This document shows positions 33,642 to 42,220 of a stretch of DNA of 55,906 nt, piece after piece. A program made the translations under genes and the position numbers. The stretch's first letter is position 1. The number at the start of each line of letters is the position of its first letter. The stretch is from an uncultured Lachnospiraceae bacterium (GTDB lineage Bacteria > Bacillota > Clostridia > Lachnospirales > Lachnospiraceae), in NCBI GenBank assembly GCA_947167155.1, contig CAMVHB010000009.1, forward strand, positions 1 to 55,906. Reading direction: 5' to 3'. Below the pieces are notes generated by a model. It was not told where the DNA came from. It did not search any database and saw only the letters and a program-made list of their open reading frames with translations.

Positions 33642-34909
33642 GCAACATGGAGAAGAGACCTTTTATCACAAAAGAAGAAGCAGAGACGATCATATCAAAG
33701 TATCCCACTCCTTTTCATATTTATGACGAGGACGGTATCAGGAAGAACTGCGAGGCTGTAAAAGAGGCCTTTTCATGGAATAAGGGCTACCGGGAATACT
33801 TCGCGGTAAAGGCGCTGCCAAATCCTTTTGTTTTGGAGATAATGAAGGATTACGGCTTCGGACTCGACTGCGCAAGCGAGGCGGAGCTTGAACTTGCTCG
33901 TGTCTCCGGTTTTTCGGGCGAAGAGATCATGTTCTCATCAAATGATACGCCTTATCATGAGTTTTCGATCGCAAACGAGCTTGGTGCCATTATCAATATA
34001 GACGACTTCACTCAGCTTGATATCGTGGAAAGGGAACTTTCGGGCTTCCCGGAGACAGTCTGCTGCCGCTTCAATCCAGGCGGAACTTACGAGGTTTCAA
34101 ATTCCATCATGGACAATCCCGGCGACTCAAAGTACGGGATGACGATGGAGCAGATCATAGAGGCATACAAAATACTTCACAGCAAGGGAGTGAAGTATCT
34201 CGGGCTCCACGCCTTTCTTGTGAGCAACACTGTCACGAATGATTATTATCCTGCGCTTGCAAGGACATTGTTTGAACTCGCCGTGAAGCTTAAGGAAGAA
34301 GAGGGGATAAGCCTTTCCTTCGTCAATCTTTCAGGCGGAGTCGGGATACCGTATAAGCCTGATCAGGAACCGAATGATATCAGGAAGATAGGAGAGGGCG
34401 TGAGAAAGGCCTTTGAAGAGGTTCTTGTTCCTGCGGGGCTTTCTGATGTGAAGATATTTACCGAGATGGGACGCTTTATGACAGGACCTTACGGTGCGCT
34501 CGTGACGCGGGTCATAAACAAGAAGCATATCTACAAGGAATATATCGGGGTGGACGCTACGGCCTGCAATCTCATGCGCCCCGCGATGTACGGGGCTTAT
34601 CATCATATTACAGTGCTCGGAAAAGAGGACGAACCCTGCACGGAAAAATATGATGTCACAGGTTCGCTTTGCGAGAACAATGACAAATTCGCGATCGACC
34701 GTATGCTCCCGAAGATCGAAGACGGCGACATCCTCTACATACATGATACCGGTGCCCACGGCTATTCCATGGGATACAATTACAATGGACGGCTCCGAAG
34801 TGCAGAGATATTGCTACATCCCGACCGAAGCTTCTCGCTTATCAGAAGGGCGGAGACGTTGAAGGATTATTTTGCGACCTTTGACTGTTTTTCGGAATTG
34901 AAATTATAG
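33638..34909 (+). CDS. lysA: Diaminopimelate decarboxylase
   Basis: A 423-residue fold-III PLP enzyme that decarboxylates meso-diaminopimelate to lysine. The PLP lysine is in YFAVKALPNPFVL, the glycine-rich phosphate site in NLSGGVGIPY, and the C-terminal catalytic cysteine region reads TGSLCENNDKFA followed by YIHDTGAHGYSMGYNYNG. These match LysA better than ornithine decarboxylases; related D-amino-acid or carboxynorspermidine decarboxylases cannot be excluded. The start ATG overlaps the previous stop. Confidence 0.88.
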   Translation: MSNMEKRPFITKEEAETIISKYPTPFHIYDEDGIRKNCEAVKEAFSWNKGYREYFAVKALPNPFVLEIMKDYGFGLDCASEAELELARVSGFSGEEIMFSSNDTPYHEFSIANELGAIINIDDFTQLDIVERELSGFPETVCCRFNPGGTYEVSNSIMDNPGDSKYGMTMEQIIEAYKILHSKGVKYLGLHAFLVSNTVTNDYYPALARTLFELAVKLKEEEGISLSFVNLSGGVGIPYKPDQEPNDIRKIGEGVRKAFEEVLVPAGLSDVKIFTEMGRFMTGPYGALVTRVINKKHIYKEYIGVDATACNLMRPAMYGAYHHITVLGKEDEPCTEKYDVTGSLCENNDKFAIDRMLPKIEDGDILYIHDTGAHGYSMGYNYNGRLRSAEILLHPDRSFSLIRRAETLKDYFATFDCFSELKL

Positions 34910-34974
34910 ATTGTTAATGGTAGTTTATTTTTAAGGGTAGATATTGTGGGTTTACGGAGAGGGGCTGATATAGT

Positions 34975-35226
34975 ATGACCAATGTAAAAGAACAGCTGGT
35001 TCAAATGGTTCCGAAGATGCCTATGTTGATCCCCAATCTGACGGAAGAGGGAGCACAGCAAATTTATAGCCTTTTCATCACAGTGCAATCACAGGAAGTT
35101 GATCGCGAGGAACGTGCTCGAAAGAGAATGGAGCTAATTGAATCCAAAAAATATGTTAGGCCGTCTGGACGAACGCATGAAGAAATAGAAGCCGGCTTGA
35201 AGGAGATGCGAAGTGACAGATTTTAA
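34975..35226 (+). CDS. Probable antitoxin paired with PIN-domain toxin
   Basis: An 83-residue, charged, mostly helical protein (IYSLFITVQSQEVDREERAR, EEIEAGLKEMR). No DNA-binding fold is recognisable at the N-terminus. It overlaps the PIN toxin gene by 14 bases, the usual coupling of antitoxin and toxin in VapBC-type modules. The local base composition is more AT-rich than the flanking metabolic genes, consistent with horizontal acquisition. It is not a typical AbrB or RHH VapB, so this may be a poorly described antitoxin family. Confidence 0.6.
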   Translation: MTNVKEQLVQMVPKMPMLIPNLTEEGAQQIYSLFITVQSQEVDREERARKRMELIESKKYVRPSGRTHEEIEAGLKEMRSDRF

Positions 35227-35635
35227 TAGAGTGTTTTTCGATACAGCTCCGTTTATCTACTATTTGGAGAATGATGGAGATTTTTATTCAAAGGTGGAAA
35301 AGCTCTTTATTGAAGACAGAAAAGGTGATTATGTCACTTCGACTATTACTGTCGGAGAATATTTAACGGGGGCATTCAAAGCCGATGATGAGCAGAGGGC
35401 TTCCGACTTCAAAAGCGCAATCAAAAACTATGACTTTGAGGTTGTTTCAATCAATTGGGATATCGCAGAAGAAGCGGCTCGGATCCGGGCGAGGTTCCCT
35501 GGATTCAAGATGATAGATTCACTTCAGCTTGCGGCAGCCAGACTTACAGGGTGTAATGCATTTGTTACTAATGATATGCAACTCAAACAATATTCCGATG
35601 TAAAGGTTCTTGTTGTGGACGAAATGGAGAAATAG
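35213..35635 (+). CDS. PIN-domain ribonuclease toxin (VapC-like)
   Basis: A 140-residue PIN domain beginning with GTG at 35213. The acidic catalytic residues are placed as expected: Asp10 (VFFDTAPFIYYLEN), Glu49 (TVGEYL), Asp102 (MIDSLQLAAA) and Asp121 (FVTNDMQL). VapC proteins cleave tRNA or rRNA and are neutralised by a co-encoded antitoxin, here the overlapping upstream gene. The module sits 90 bases upstream of a tRNA gene, a common chromosomal site for acquired islands. Confidence 0.85.
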   Translation: MTDFNRVFFDTAPFIYYLENDGDFYSKVEKLFIEDRKGDYVTSTITVGEYLTGAFKADDEQRASDFKSAIKNYDFEVVSINWDIAEEAARIRARFPGFKMIDSLQLAAARLTGCNAFVTNDMQLKQYSDVKVLVVDEMEK

Positions 35636-35660
35636 TGCGCTGTCCTGCACATAGAAATTG

Positions 35661-35689
35661 TTGAAAGAAAAGCTTTGATGTGTTAAACT
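35661..35689 (+). promoter_or_regulatory. Predicted tRNA-Leu promoter
   Basis: TTGAAA (35661-35666), a 17-base spacer and TAAACT (35684-35689) stand 36 bases before the mature tRNA. Confidence 0.65.
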
Positions 35690-35725
35690 TCTTTATCTGC
35701 GTGTTGTGATGGAAGTAAAAAATAT

Positions 35726-35808
35726 GCAGGAGTGGCGGAATGGCAGACGCAGCAGACTCAAAATCTGCCGGGGGTAACTTCGTGTGGGTTCAAGTCCCAT
35801 CTCCTGCA
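35726..35808 (+). tRNA. tRNA-Leu (anticodon CAA)
   Basis: An 83-base class II tRNA. Acceptor GCAGGAG pairs with CTCCTGC (35801-35807) and A is the discriminator. The anticodon stem GCAGA/TCTGC encloses the loop CTCAAAA, giving CAA. A long variable arm and the T-loop GGTTCAAGTCC are present. CCA is not encoded. Its last bases TGCA are part of a 27-bp hairpin arm that follows. Confidence 0.93.
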
Positions 35809-35982
35809 TTTGGTGGGACCTTCCCGTAGGTTTCACCTATGGGAAGGTCCCACCAAATGCAGGGGGCTCCTTGAGCCCCGGGTTCAAGGTCTCCTCGGAG
35901 CATAGCTCCTCGTCGGTCGGTTCGGCGGGAAAAAGATACACTGTATCTTTTTCTGATACCGCCTCACCCCATCTCCTGCATT
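35796..35982. repeat. tRNA 3'-end direct repeat flanking a palindrome-rich insert
   Basis: The 15-base tRNA 3' end CCCATCTCCTGCATT (35796-35810) recurs at 35968-35982. Between the copies are a hairpin with 27-bp arms and one mismatch (35805-35861), GGGGCTC/GAGCCCC (35863-35879), GGAGC/GCTCC, and AAAAAGATAC/GTATCTTTTT (35930-35952). A second T-loop-like GGGTTCAAG lies at 35880-35888. No ORF is evident. It resembles an integration scar or a palindromic mini-element that duplicated the tRNA end. Confidence 0.7.
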
Positions 35983-36054
35983 ATTTATTAAGTGTATTTC
36001 AAAAATTGCCGATTATTATTATGAGATAATAAGTCGAGAAGGGAGGTGTTCCCT

Positions 36055-36762
36055 GTGAAGTTTACGAAGATTGACAAGAATACTTTAAGATGCCTGATCT
36101 CACGCGAAGAGATGGATGAGAGAGGCATCAAGATAGATGACATAATGGTTGACAGAGGAAAGGCCGAAGCCTTTCTCCGTGATATACTGATGGAGGCGAA
36201 GGCGAAGGTCAATTTTGTGACCAGTGGAGAGGCGCTGAATGTACAGCTTTCGGTGCTGAAAAACGGAAGTGTGAATCTTCAGATCACGGACGATAGGAAC
36301 GCGTCAATAAGGATGCTCCTCGAGCAGATCAAGGCGAGGTTGCAGGCCTTTTCGGAGCAGCTAAACGGCTCCTCGAATTCCGAGAATGTGATAGAGATAC
36401 CGCCACAGGGCGCCGGTACTCCTCAGTACAGAAGCGCTGCGAAAGCTGTTGCCGAGGCAAAGGATGACGCAATCATCAAGATGCATGTCTGGGCAAAGCT
36501 TGCCTCAATGGAGGACTGCATAGCGCTCTCTAAGGCTATGGCAGGGGCTACTGACGTCCCTTCGGCACTTTATGAGGTAAATGGCGCTTACTTCTTCGAA
36601 CTTGATATAGAGAGTGTGAAGACTCGCGTAGCCAGGATAGTATTTACGGTGTCAGAGCATTCTGTCACGGTGTTTTCGGACGACGGCTTTTACATGGAGC
36701 CAAAGGAGCACGGAAAGCTTCTCATTAAGGAAAATGCGTTTGAAATACTTTCAGAAATGTAG
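36055..36762 (+). CDS. mecA: MecA-family ClpC adaptor
   Basis: A 235-residue adaptor protein. The N-terminal domain (MKFTKIDKNTLRCLISREEM, DERGIKIDDIMVDRGKAEAF) aligns with Bacillus MecA, which presents substrates to the ClpCP protease. A low-complexity linker (QLNGSSNSENV) leads to the ClpC-binding C-terminal domain. GTG 36055 is used because GGGAGG lies eight bases upstream; an ATG at 36046 would fall inside that site. No clpC or competence gene is nearby. A terminator follows. Confidence 0.88.
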   Translation: MKFTKIDKNTLRCLISREEMDERGIKIDDIMVDRGKAEAFLRDILMEAKAKVNFVTSGEALNVQLSVLKNGSVNLQITDDRNASIRMLLEQIKARLQAFSEQLNGSSNSENVIEIPPQGAGTPQYRSAAKAVAEAKDDAIIKMHVWAKLASMEDCIALSKAMAGATDVPSALYEVNGAYFFELDIESVKTRVARIVFTVSEHSVTVFSDDGFYMEPKEHGKLLIKENAFEILSEM

Positions 36763-36808
36763 CGTTTTTCGAAATGCTGCACCAGAGGGCTTACATATAA
36801 ATATTAAG

Positions 36809-36838
36809 GGATCGTCTCATAGAGACGGTCCTTTTTTT
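36809..36838 (+). terminator. Terminator after mecA
   Basis: Stem GGATCGTCTC / GAGACGGTCC (36809-36818 with 36822-36831, with one G-T pair) is followed by seven T (36832-36838). Confidence 0.85.
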
Positions 36839-36910
36839 GTCGCTTATTGATTCAGGTATATTTTAAATTGGTGAGATACCAAAGCCGAAAAGCAACAGAA
36901 TGATCGGCAA

Positions 36911-36945
36911 AACGCCCCGTGGAGGAAGGAACTCCACGGGGCGTT
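36911..36945 (-). terminator. Terminator of the XRE/unknown gene pair
   Basis: A perfect 14-bp stem AACGCCCCGTGGAG / CTCCACGGGGCGTT with a seven-base loop. Read on the minus strand it ends in TTTT, 27 bases after the stop at 36972. Confidence 0.8.
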
Positions 36946-36971
36946 CTGCAGAGCATCACACCAAGTATGGA

Positions 36972-37259
36972 TTAAATGGCATTTAATGAGAGCCTTCTTT
37001 GAAGGCCGGGCGAGAGAGTTTTTATAGCGCGTCTCGCCTTGAAGTATTCGTTTCTGTTCACGCTTATCACAAATATGTTCTCCGGACCTCTTCTCCTGAT
37101 ACGTTCGATGAGAGAGAGCCTCTTTTCAGATTTCGTAAATGATATCTCGTGTTTCAGCAGTGCGCCGGTCACATCCATGTCTACGCGTCTGTTTTCTGTG
37201 GTGCAGAGTACCACATCATAGCAGCAGTCCTTGCCTATACGGTATTTTGCTTTTTTCAC
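36972..37259 (-). CDS. Unknown 95-residue basic protein paired with XRE regulator
   Basis: Begins with GTG at 37259, overlapping the stop of the XRE gene (GTGA), so the two are coupled. The protein (YDVVLCTTENRRVDMDVTGA ... ENIFVISVNRNEYFKARRAI) is basic, with alternating strands and helices and no family I recognise. A longer frame in the same phase reaches 37526 but merely runs through the XRE gene. Gene order (regulator first, small partner second, self-operator) resembles antitoxin-toxin modules, so it may be a toxin; this is inference. Confidence 0.6.
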   Translation of the reverse strand: MKKAKYRIGKDCCYDVVLCTTENRRVDMDVTGALLKHEISFTKSEKRLSLIERIRRRGPENIFVISVNRNEYFKARRAIKTLSPGLQRRLSLNAI

Positions 37260-37513
37260 TGATCCCCCCGGACTATATTGATGGAAACTCTCCGTCCCAT
37301 GGATGAAGCGACCTTCGAAAGAAAGTCGAGAGTGGGATTGTAGGTCCCGCTTTCCAGCCTGGAGATATTGGATTTCTGCGTTCCAGAAAGATCCGCAAGT
37401 TCCTGCTGGGTGAGACGAGAGGTTTTCCTCGAGTCCCTGATCTCCCTTGCGACGGCCGATCGCAGCAACAGGGAGGAATCCGGGACGTTTCCGTCTTCGT
37501 ACCTCTTTTTCAA
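37256..37513 (-). CDS. XRE-family helix-turn-helix protein (possible antitoxin)
   Basis: An 85-residue protein with a central Cro/C1-type HTH (LTQQELADLSGTQKSNISRL, about residues 34-53) and a C-terminal GTYNPTLDFLSKVASSMGRR typical of HigA-like antitoxins. It begins with TTG at 37513; only a weak GGTG site is upstream. An 18-bp perfect palindrome lies in its promoter, consistent with autorepression. It overlaps the 95-residue partner gene. Confidence 0.8.
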   Translation of the reverse strand: MKKRYEDGNVPDSSLLLRSAVAREIRDSRKTSRLTQQELADLSGTQKSNISRLESGTYNPTLDFLSKVASSMGRRVSINIVRGDQ

Positions 37514-37600
37514 TTTTTTTCACCACACCAAAGTTTTTTTTGATGTTCAGAAGCGTTCGCTATTTTCAGTCCGCTTGAACATCTCTTTCACACGCTCTGA

Positions 37601-37629
37601 ATGTTATCATATATGATAACCAAAAGCAA
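37601..37629 (-). promoter_or_regulatory. XRE promoter with embedded palindromic operator
   Basis: Minus-strand -35 TTGCTT (37624-37629), 17-base spacer, -10 TAACAT (37601-37606). The perfect palindrome GTTATCATATATGATAAC (37603-37620) fills the spacer and half the -10, so a bound dimer would block RNA polymerase. Confidence 0.7.
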
Positions 37630-37684
37630 GAGCTTTTTTTTATTTTTTTTATTGCTTTTTCACAACTGCAACTATTCCTTTATC

Positions 37685-37713
37685 TTGAAAATAAGGCGCG
37701 AAAAGTGTATCAT
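37685..37713 (+). promoter_or_regulatory. Predicted ilvD-ilvB promoter
   Basis: TTGAAA (37685-37690), 17-base spacer, TATCAT (37708-37713), 27 bases before the ilvD start. No T-box or leader attenuator fits in the short leader. Confidence 0.65.
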
Positions 37714-37740
37714 TTATGGGATTTTCAAAGGAGGCGTTCT

Positions 37741-39417
37741 ATGAAAAGTGATAATGTAAAAGCCGGGATGCAGCAGGCTCCGGCAAGAAGCCTTTTCCAT
37801 GCACTTGGTTTCACCAACGAAGAAATGAAAAAGCCCATGGTTGGGATAGTCTCATCCTTTAACGAGATAGTTCCCGGGCATATGAATATTGACAAGATAG
37901 TAGAGGCAGTGAAGCTTGGTGTTGCAGAAGCGGGCGGTATGCCTGTGGTATTTCCCGCGATCGCAGTCTGCGACGGCATCGCGATGGGGCATGTAGGAAT
38001 GAAATATTCTCTCGTTTCGAGGGATCTTATCGCGGACTCTACCGAATGTATGGCCTTGGCCCATCAGTTTGATGCCCTTGTTATGATCCCGAATTGTGAC
38101 AAGAATGTTCCGGGACTGCTCATGGCCGCGGCAAGAGTGAATGTTCCGACTGTATTTGTTTCCGGCGGTCCGATGCTTGCCGGACGTGTGGGCGGAAGGA
38201 AGAGGAGTCTTTCTTCAATGTTTGAGGCTGTCGGCTCCTTCGCTGCCGGAACCATGACAAAGGAAGAGGTTGAGGATTTTGAGGAGCATGTCTGCCCTAC
38301 CTGCGGCAGCTGCTCCGGCATGTATACGGCAAACTCCATGAACTGCCTTACTGAGGCGATAGGTATGGGACTTAAAGGTAACGGCACCATACCTGCTGTT
38401 TATTCCGAGAGGATAGCTCTTGCAAAACGCGCCGGCTATGCCGTGATGGAGCTTCTCAAAAAGGATATAAGGCCTCGCGACATTATCACAAAGGAATCTA
38501 TAGAAAATGCTCTCACGGTCGATATGGCGCTCGGGTGCAGCACGAATACGATGCTCCATCTTCCTGCGATCGCACACGAGATAGGCTTTGACTTTGATAT
38601 ATCCTACGCAAATCCCATCAGCGAAAAGACGCCGAATCTCTGCCACCTCGCTCCGGCAGGCGCGACCTACATGGAGGACCTGAACGAGGCCGGCGGTGTA
38701 TACGCCGTGATGAAGGAACTTTCCGATATCGGTCTCATAAATAATGACTGCATGACCGTCACCGGGCAGACCATAGGAGAGAATATCAAAAACTCTGTGA
38801 ACCGGAATCCTGAGGTTATAAGACCGACTGACAACCCTTATACAAAGACCGGCGGACTTGCGGTACTCAAGGGCAACCTTGCTCCCGACGGCTCTGTCGT
38901 AAAGAGGAGCGCAGTTGATGAGAAGATGCTCGTGCATGAGGGACCGGCGAGAGTTTTCGACTGTGAAGAGGATGCGATAATCGCGATCAAGGGCGGAAAG
39001 ATCAATGAAGGCGATGTTGTCGTGATCCGCTATGAAGGACCTAAGGGCGGACCCGGCATGAGGGAGATGCTGAATCCTACATCCGCTATAGTTGGTATGG
39101 GGCTTGGCGCAACCGTAGCCCTTATCACGGACGGAAGATTCTCCGGAGCCTCAAGAGGTGCTGCTATAGGACATGTTTCTCCTGAGGCCGCGGTAGGCGG
39201 TCCGATAGCGCTCGTTCATGAAGGAGACATGATAAGTATCGATATTCCAAACCTTTCAATAGAACTCAAGGTCTCAGATGAAGAGCTTGAAGCAAGGAGA
39301 AAGGAATGGAAGCCGAAGGAGCCCTCCATCACAACAGGTTATCTGAAGAGGTACTGCGCCCTCGTTGAAAGCGGCGCTAAGGGAGCGATCCTTAAGCTCC
39401 CGGGTGACGAAAAATGA
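37741..39417 (+). CDS. ilvD: Dihydroxy-acid dehydratase
   Basis: A 558-residue Fe-S dehydratase of branched-chain amino acid synthesis (also of pantothenate precursors), converting 2,3-dihydroxy-isovalerate to 2-ketoisovalerate. Cluster-ligand cysteines appear in [10 protein letters not shown] and [19 protein letters not shown]; the C-terminal GRFSGASRG is typical. ATG 37741 follows AAGGAGG; the open frame extends upstream without a site. It overlaps ilvB by four bases (ATGA). Confidence 0.96.
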   Translation: MKSDNVKAGMQQAPARSLFHALGFTNEEMKKPMVGIVSSFNEIVPGHMNIDKIVEAVKLGVAEAGGMPVVFPAIAVCDGIAMGHVGMKYSLVSRDLIADSTECMALAHQFDALVMIPNCDKNVPGLLMAAARVNVPTVFVSGGPMLAGRVGGRKRSLSSMFEAVGSFAAGTMTKEEVEDFEEHVCPTCGSCSGMYTANSMNCLTEAIGMGLKGNGTIPAVYSERIALAKRAGYAVMELLKKDIRPRDIITKESIENALTVDMALGCSTNTMLHLPAIAHEIGFDFDISYANPISEKTPNLCHLAPAGATYMEDLNEAGGVYAVMKELSDIGLINNDCMTVTGQTIGENIKNSVNRNPEVIRPTDNPYTKTGGLAVLKGNLAPDGSVVKRSAVDEKMLVHEGPARVFDCEEDAIIAIKGGKINEGDVVVIRYEGPKGGPGMREMLNPTSAIVGMGLGATVALITDGRFSGASRGAAIGHVSPEAAVGGPIALVHEGDMISIDIPNLSIELKVSDEELEARRKEWKPKEPSITTGYLKRYCALVESGAKGAILKLPGDEK

Positions 39418-41102
39418 GGCTTACCGGCGCTGAGATAGTAATAGAATGCCTGAAGGAGCAGAAGGTCGACACAGTATTCGGTTATCCCGGAGGGAATATC
39501 CTGAATGTATATGACGCCCTCTATAAGCATAGCTCGGAGATAAGGCATATAAGGACAAGCCATGAACAGGGGGCTGCACACGCTGCCGACGGCTACGCGA
39601 GAAGGAGCGGGAAGGTAGGAGTGTGCTTTGCTACATCCGGCCCCGGAGCGACGAATCTTGTCACGGGGATCGCGACAGCCTACATGGATTCCGTCCCACT
39701 GGTCGCTATAACCTGCAATGTCGGTCTTCCGCTTCTTGGAAAGGACTCCTTCCAGGAGGTGGATATCACAGGTGTTACGACTCCCATCACGAAGCACAAT
39801 TTCATCGTGAAGGATGTGAAAGACCTTGCTCCCACGATAAGAAGGGCCTTTCGCATAGCAAAGAAGGGACGTCCCGGTCCGGTCCTTGTTGACATTCCAA
39901 AGGACGTGACGGCCATGGAGGCGGATTATGAATATGTCTCCCCTGACACGAAGGGACTCGTCACAAGTCATGATGATGACGATTTTGAAATAAGCGGGGC
40001 GGAGCTTGATAGAGCAATAGAACTTCTCTCAAACTCAAAAAAGCCCTTCATTTTTGTGGGCGGCGGAGCGGTGATAAGCGGCGCCGAAAAGGAGCTGCTT
40101 GAATTTGTAAAGAAGCTCGACGCTCCGGTCTGCGATTCTTTGATGGGCAAGGGTGCCTTCCCCGGGACAGACGGGAATTATACCGGGATGCTCGGGATGC
40201 ACGGGACAAAGGCGTCAAACTTCGGAGTGTCGGAATGCGATCTTCTGGTTGCTATAGGCACGAGGTTTTCGGACAGGGTGCTAGGAAATCCCAAGACTTT
40301 TGCAAAGAATGCAAAGAAGCTTCAGATCGATATAGATCCCGCCGAGATCAACAAGAATATCGTCGTTGATTCTTTTGTGATCGGCGATGTGAAGAGTGTA
40401 CTTGAAAAGCTGAATAAAAGGCTCTCTCAAATGGATCATCACGAATGGGTCTCACATATCAGGGAGCTTTCAGAAAAATATCCGCTCGAAATTCCAAAGG
40501 ACATCTTAAGCGGACCTTACATCATCGACAGCATATACAGGAAGACAAAGGGTGATGCTGTCATAGTGACCGAGGTGGGACAGCACCAGATGTGGGCGGC
40601 ACAGTATTACAAATTCAAAAAGCCCCATCAGTTCATTACCTCAGGAGGTCTCGGTACCATGGGTTACGGCCTCGGAGCCGCGATAGGCGTAAAGGCCGCG
40701 GACCCGAAAGCCACTGTCATCAATATCGCAGGAGACGGCGGCTTTCGGATGAATATGAACGAGATCATCACAGCAGTGGCGAACGACCTTCCGCTCGTCG
40801 AGATTATCATAAACAATCATGTTCTCGGAATGGTGAGGCAGTGGCAGGATCTTTTCTACGGGAAAAGGTTTTCACAGACAATTCTTGATGACGGGGTTGA
40901 TTATGTTGCGATGGCACGCTCGATGGGGGCCGCCTCATTTTGTGCGACGACAAGAGAGGAATTCGATGAAGCGCTCAAGAGCGCATTGAACGAAAAGAAG
41001 CCGGTTGTAATAGATGCTGTGATAGGGATGGATGAAAAGGTCTTCCCTATGGTCGCTCCGGGTAAGCCCATATCAGAATGCTTTGATCAAAATGATTCAT
41101 AA
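39414..41102 (+). CDS. ilvB: Acetolactate synthase large subunit
   Basis: A 562-residue ThDP enzyme joining two pyruvates (or pyruvate and 2-ketobutyrate). The N-terminus reads [17 protein letters not shown], the catalytic Glu lies in [17 protein letters not shown], and the ThDP/Mg site is [15 protein letters not shown] with [17 protein letters not shown] regulatory subunit gene (ilvN) and ilvC are not in the window. It is co-transcribed with ilvD and is followed 21 bases later by serC. Confidence 0.95.
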   Translation: MRLTGAEIVIECLKEQKVDTVFGYPGGNILNVYDALYKHSSEIRHIRTSHEQGAAHAADGYARRSGKVGVCFATSGPGATNLVTGIATAYMDSVPLVAITCNVGLPLLGKDSFQEVDITGVTTPITKHNFIVKDVKDLAPTIRRAFRIAKKGRPGPVLVDIPKDVTAMEADYEYVSPDTKGLVTSHDDDDFEISGAELDRAIELLSNSKKPFIFVGGGAVISGAEKELLEFVKKLDAPVCDSLMGKGAFPGTDGNYTGMLGMHGTKASNFGVSECDLLVAIGTRFSDRVLGNPKTFAKNAKKLQIDIDPAEINKNIVVDSFVIGDVKSVLEKLNKRLSQMDHHEWVSHIRELSEKYPLEIPKDILSGPYIIDSIYRKTKGDAVIVTEVGQHQMWAAQYYKFKKPHQFITSGGLGTMGYGLGAAIGVKAADPKATVINIAGDGGFRMNMNEIITAVANDLPLVEIIINNHVLGMVRQWQDLFYGKRFSQTILDDGVDYVAMARSMGAASFCATTREEFDEALKSALNEKKPVVIDAVIGMDEKVFPMVAPGKPISECFDQNDS

Positions 41103-41123
41103 AACGAAAGGAAAGGAAAAGAG

Positions 41124-42203
41124 ATGGGAAGAGTATTTAATTTTTCAGCAGGACCGGCTGTACTGCCGGAGGAGGTCTTAAAGACAGCTGCAGAGGAGAT
41201 GCTTGATTATCATGGCTGTGGGATGAGCGTAATGGAGATGTCCCATCGCTCGAAGATGTTTGACGAGATAATCAAGACAGCGGAAGCAGATCTTCGCGAG
41301 CTCCTTTCGATCCCCGAGGATTACAGCGTGATCTTTCTTCAGGGAGGTGCCCACCTTCTTTTCGGCGGGATACCCATGAATTTCCTGAAGAAGAAGGCAG
41401 GCTATATCATTACAGGTCAGTGGGCAAAGAAGGCATTCTCCGAGGCGAAGAAGTTCGGTAACGCAGTAGAGCTTGCTTCAAGCGCTGACAAGACCTTCTC
41501 CTATATTCCGGATTGCTCGGATCTTCCGATCACGGATGATATGGATTATGTATACATCTGCGAGAACAATACGATCTACGGGACAAAGTTCCATACTCTT
41601 CCGAATACCAAGGGAAGACCGCTCGTAGCAGACGTTTCAAGCTGCTTCCTTTCGGAGCCTATGGATGTGGAGAAGTATGACTTCATCTATGCCGGAGTCC
41701 AGAAGAATGTCGGCCCCGCCGGCGTCCAGATAGTCATCGCAAAGAAATCCTTCCTTGATGTCGAGCCCGCGCCTTATACTCCGGACATCATGAATTACAA
41801 GCTGATGGCAGAGAAGGAATCACTCCTTAACACTCCTCCCTGCTACGGCATCTATATCTGCGGTCTCGTATTCAAGTGGCTGAAGAAGATGGGCGGCCTT
41901 ACCGAGATGAAGAAGAAAAACGAAGAAAAGGCTGCTCTCCTTTATGATTTCCTTGATGAGAGCAAGCTCTTCAAGGGAACCGTGAGGAAAGAAGATCGCT
42001 CCATCATGAACGTTCCCTTCATTACCGGAAACGAGGAGCTTGATGCGAAGTTCGTTAAGGAGTCGAAGGAAGCCGGGATGGAAAATCTCAAAGGCCACAG
42101 ATCTGTTGGCGGTATGAGGGCTTCGATTTACAACGCAATGCCGAAAGAGGGCGTTGAAAAGCTTGTTTCATTCATGAAAGAATTTGAAAAAAACAATTCG
42201 TGA
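41124..42203 (+). CDS. serC: Phosphoserine aminotransferase
   Basis: A 359-residue PLP aminotransferase converting 3-phosphohydroxypyruvate and glutamate to phosphoserine. The opening FNFSAGPAVLPEEVLKTAAE, FLQGGAHLLFGGIPMNFL, the PLP lysine context YAGVQKNVGPAG and the end ASIYNAMPKEGVEKL are diagnostic. A GAAAGGAAAAG site precedes the ATG. It overlaps the following transpeptidase reading frame but that gene's real start is at 42221. Confidence 0.96.
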   Translation: MGRVFNFSAGPAVLPEEVLKTAAEEMLDYHGCGMSVMEMSHRSKMFDEIIKTAEADLRELLSIPEDYSVIFLQGGAHLLFGGIPMNFLKKKAGYIITGQWAKKAFSEAKKFGNAVELASSADKTFSYIPDCSDLPITDDMDYVYICENNTIYGTKFHTLPNTKGRPLVADVSSCFLSEPMDVEKYDFIYAGVQKNVGPAGVQIVIAKKSFLDVEPAPYTPDIMNYKLMAEKESLLNTPPCYGIYICGLVFKWLKKMGGLTEMKKKNEEKAALLYDFLDESKLFKGTVRKEDRSIMNVPFITGNEELDAKFVKESKEAGMENLKGHRSVGGMRASIYNAMPKEGVEKLVSFMKEFEKNNS

Positions 42204-42220
42204 TAAGAAAGGGGGGTCTT

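Noticed and set aside
35880-35982. Second tRNA gene
   Set aside because: A T-loop-like GGGTTCAAG and a tRNA 3' end are present, but about 80 bases of hairpins separate them and no anticodon or acceptor 5' half exists.
36972-37526. A single 184-residue protein on the minus strand
   Set aside because: Its first 90 codons run out of frame through the XRE gene. The GTG at 37259, coupled to the XRE stop, gives a sensible 95-residue product.
38215-38937. Minus-strand open frame of 240 codons
   Set aside because: Antisense to ilvD; no ribosome site or recognisable domain.
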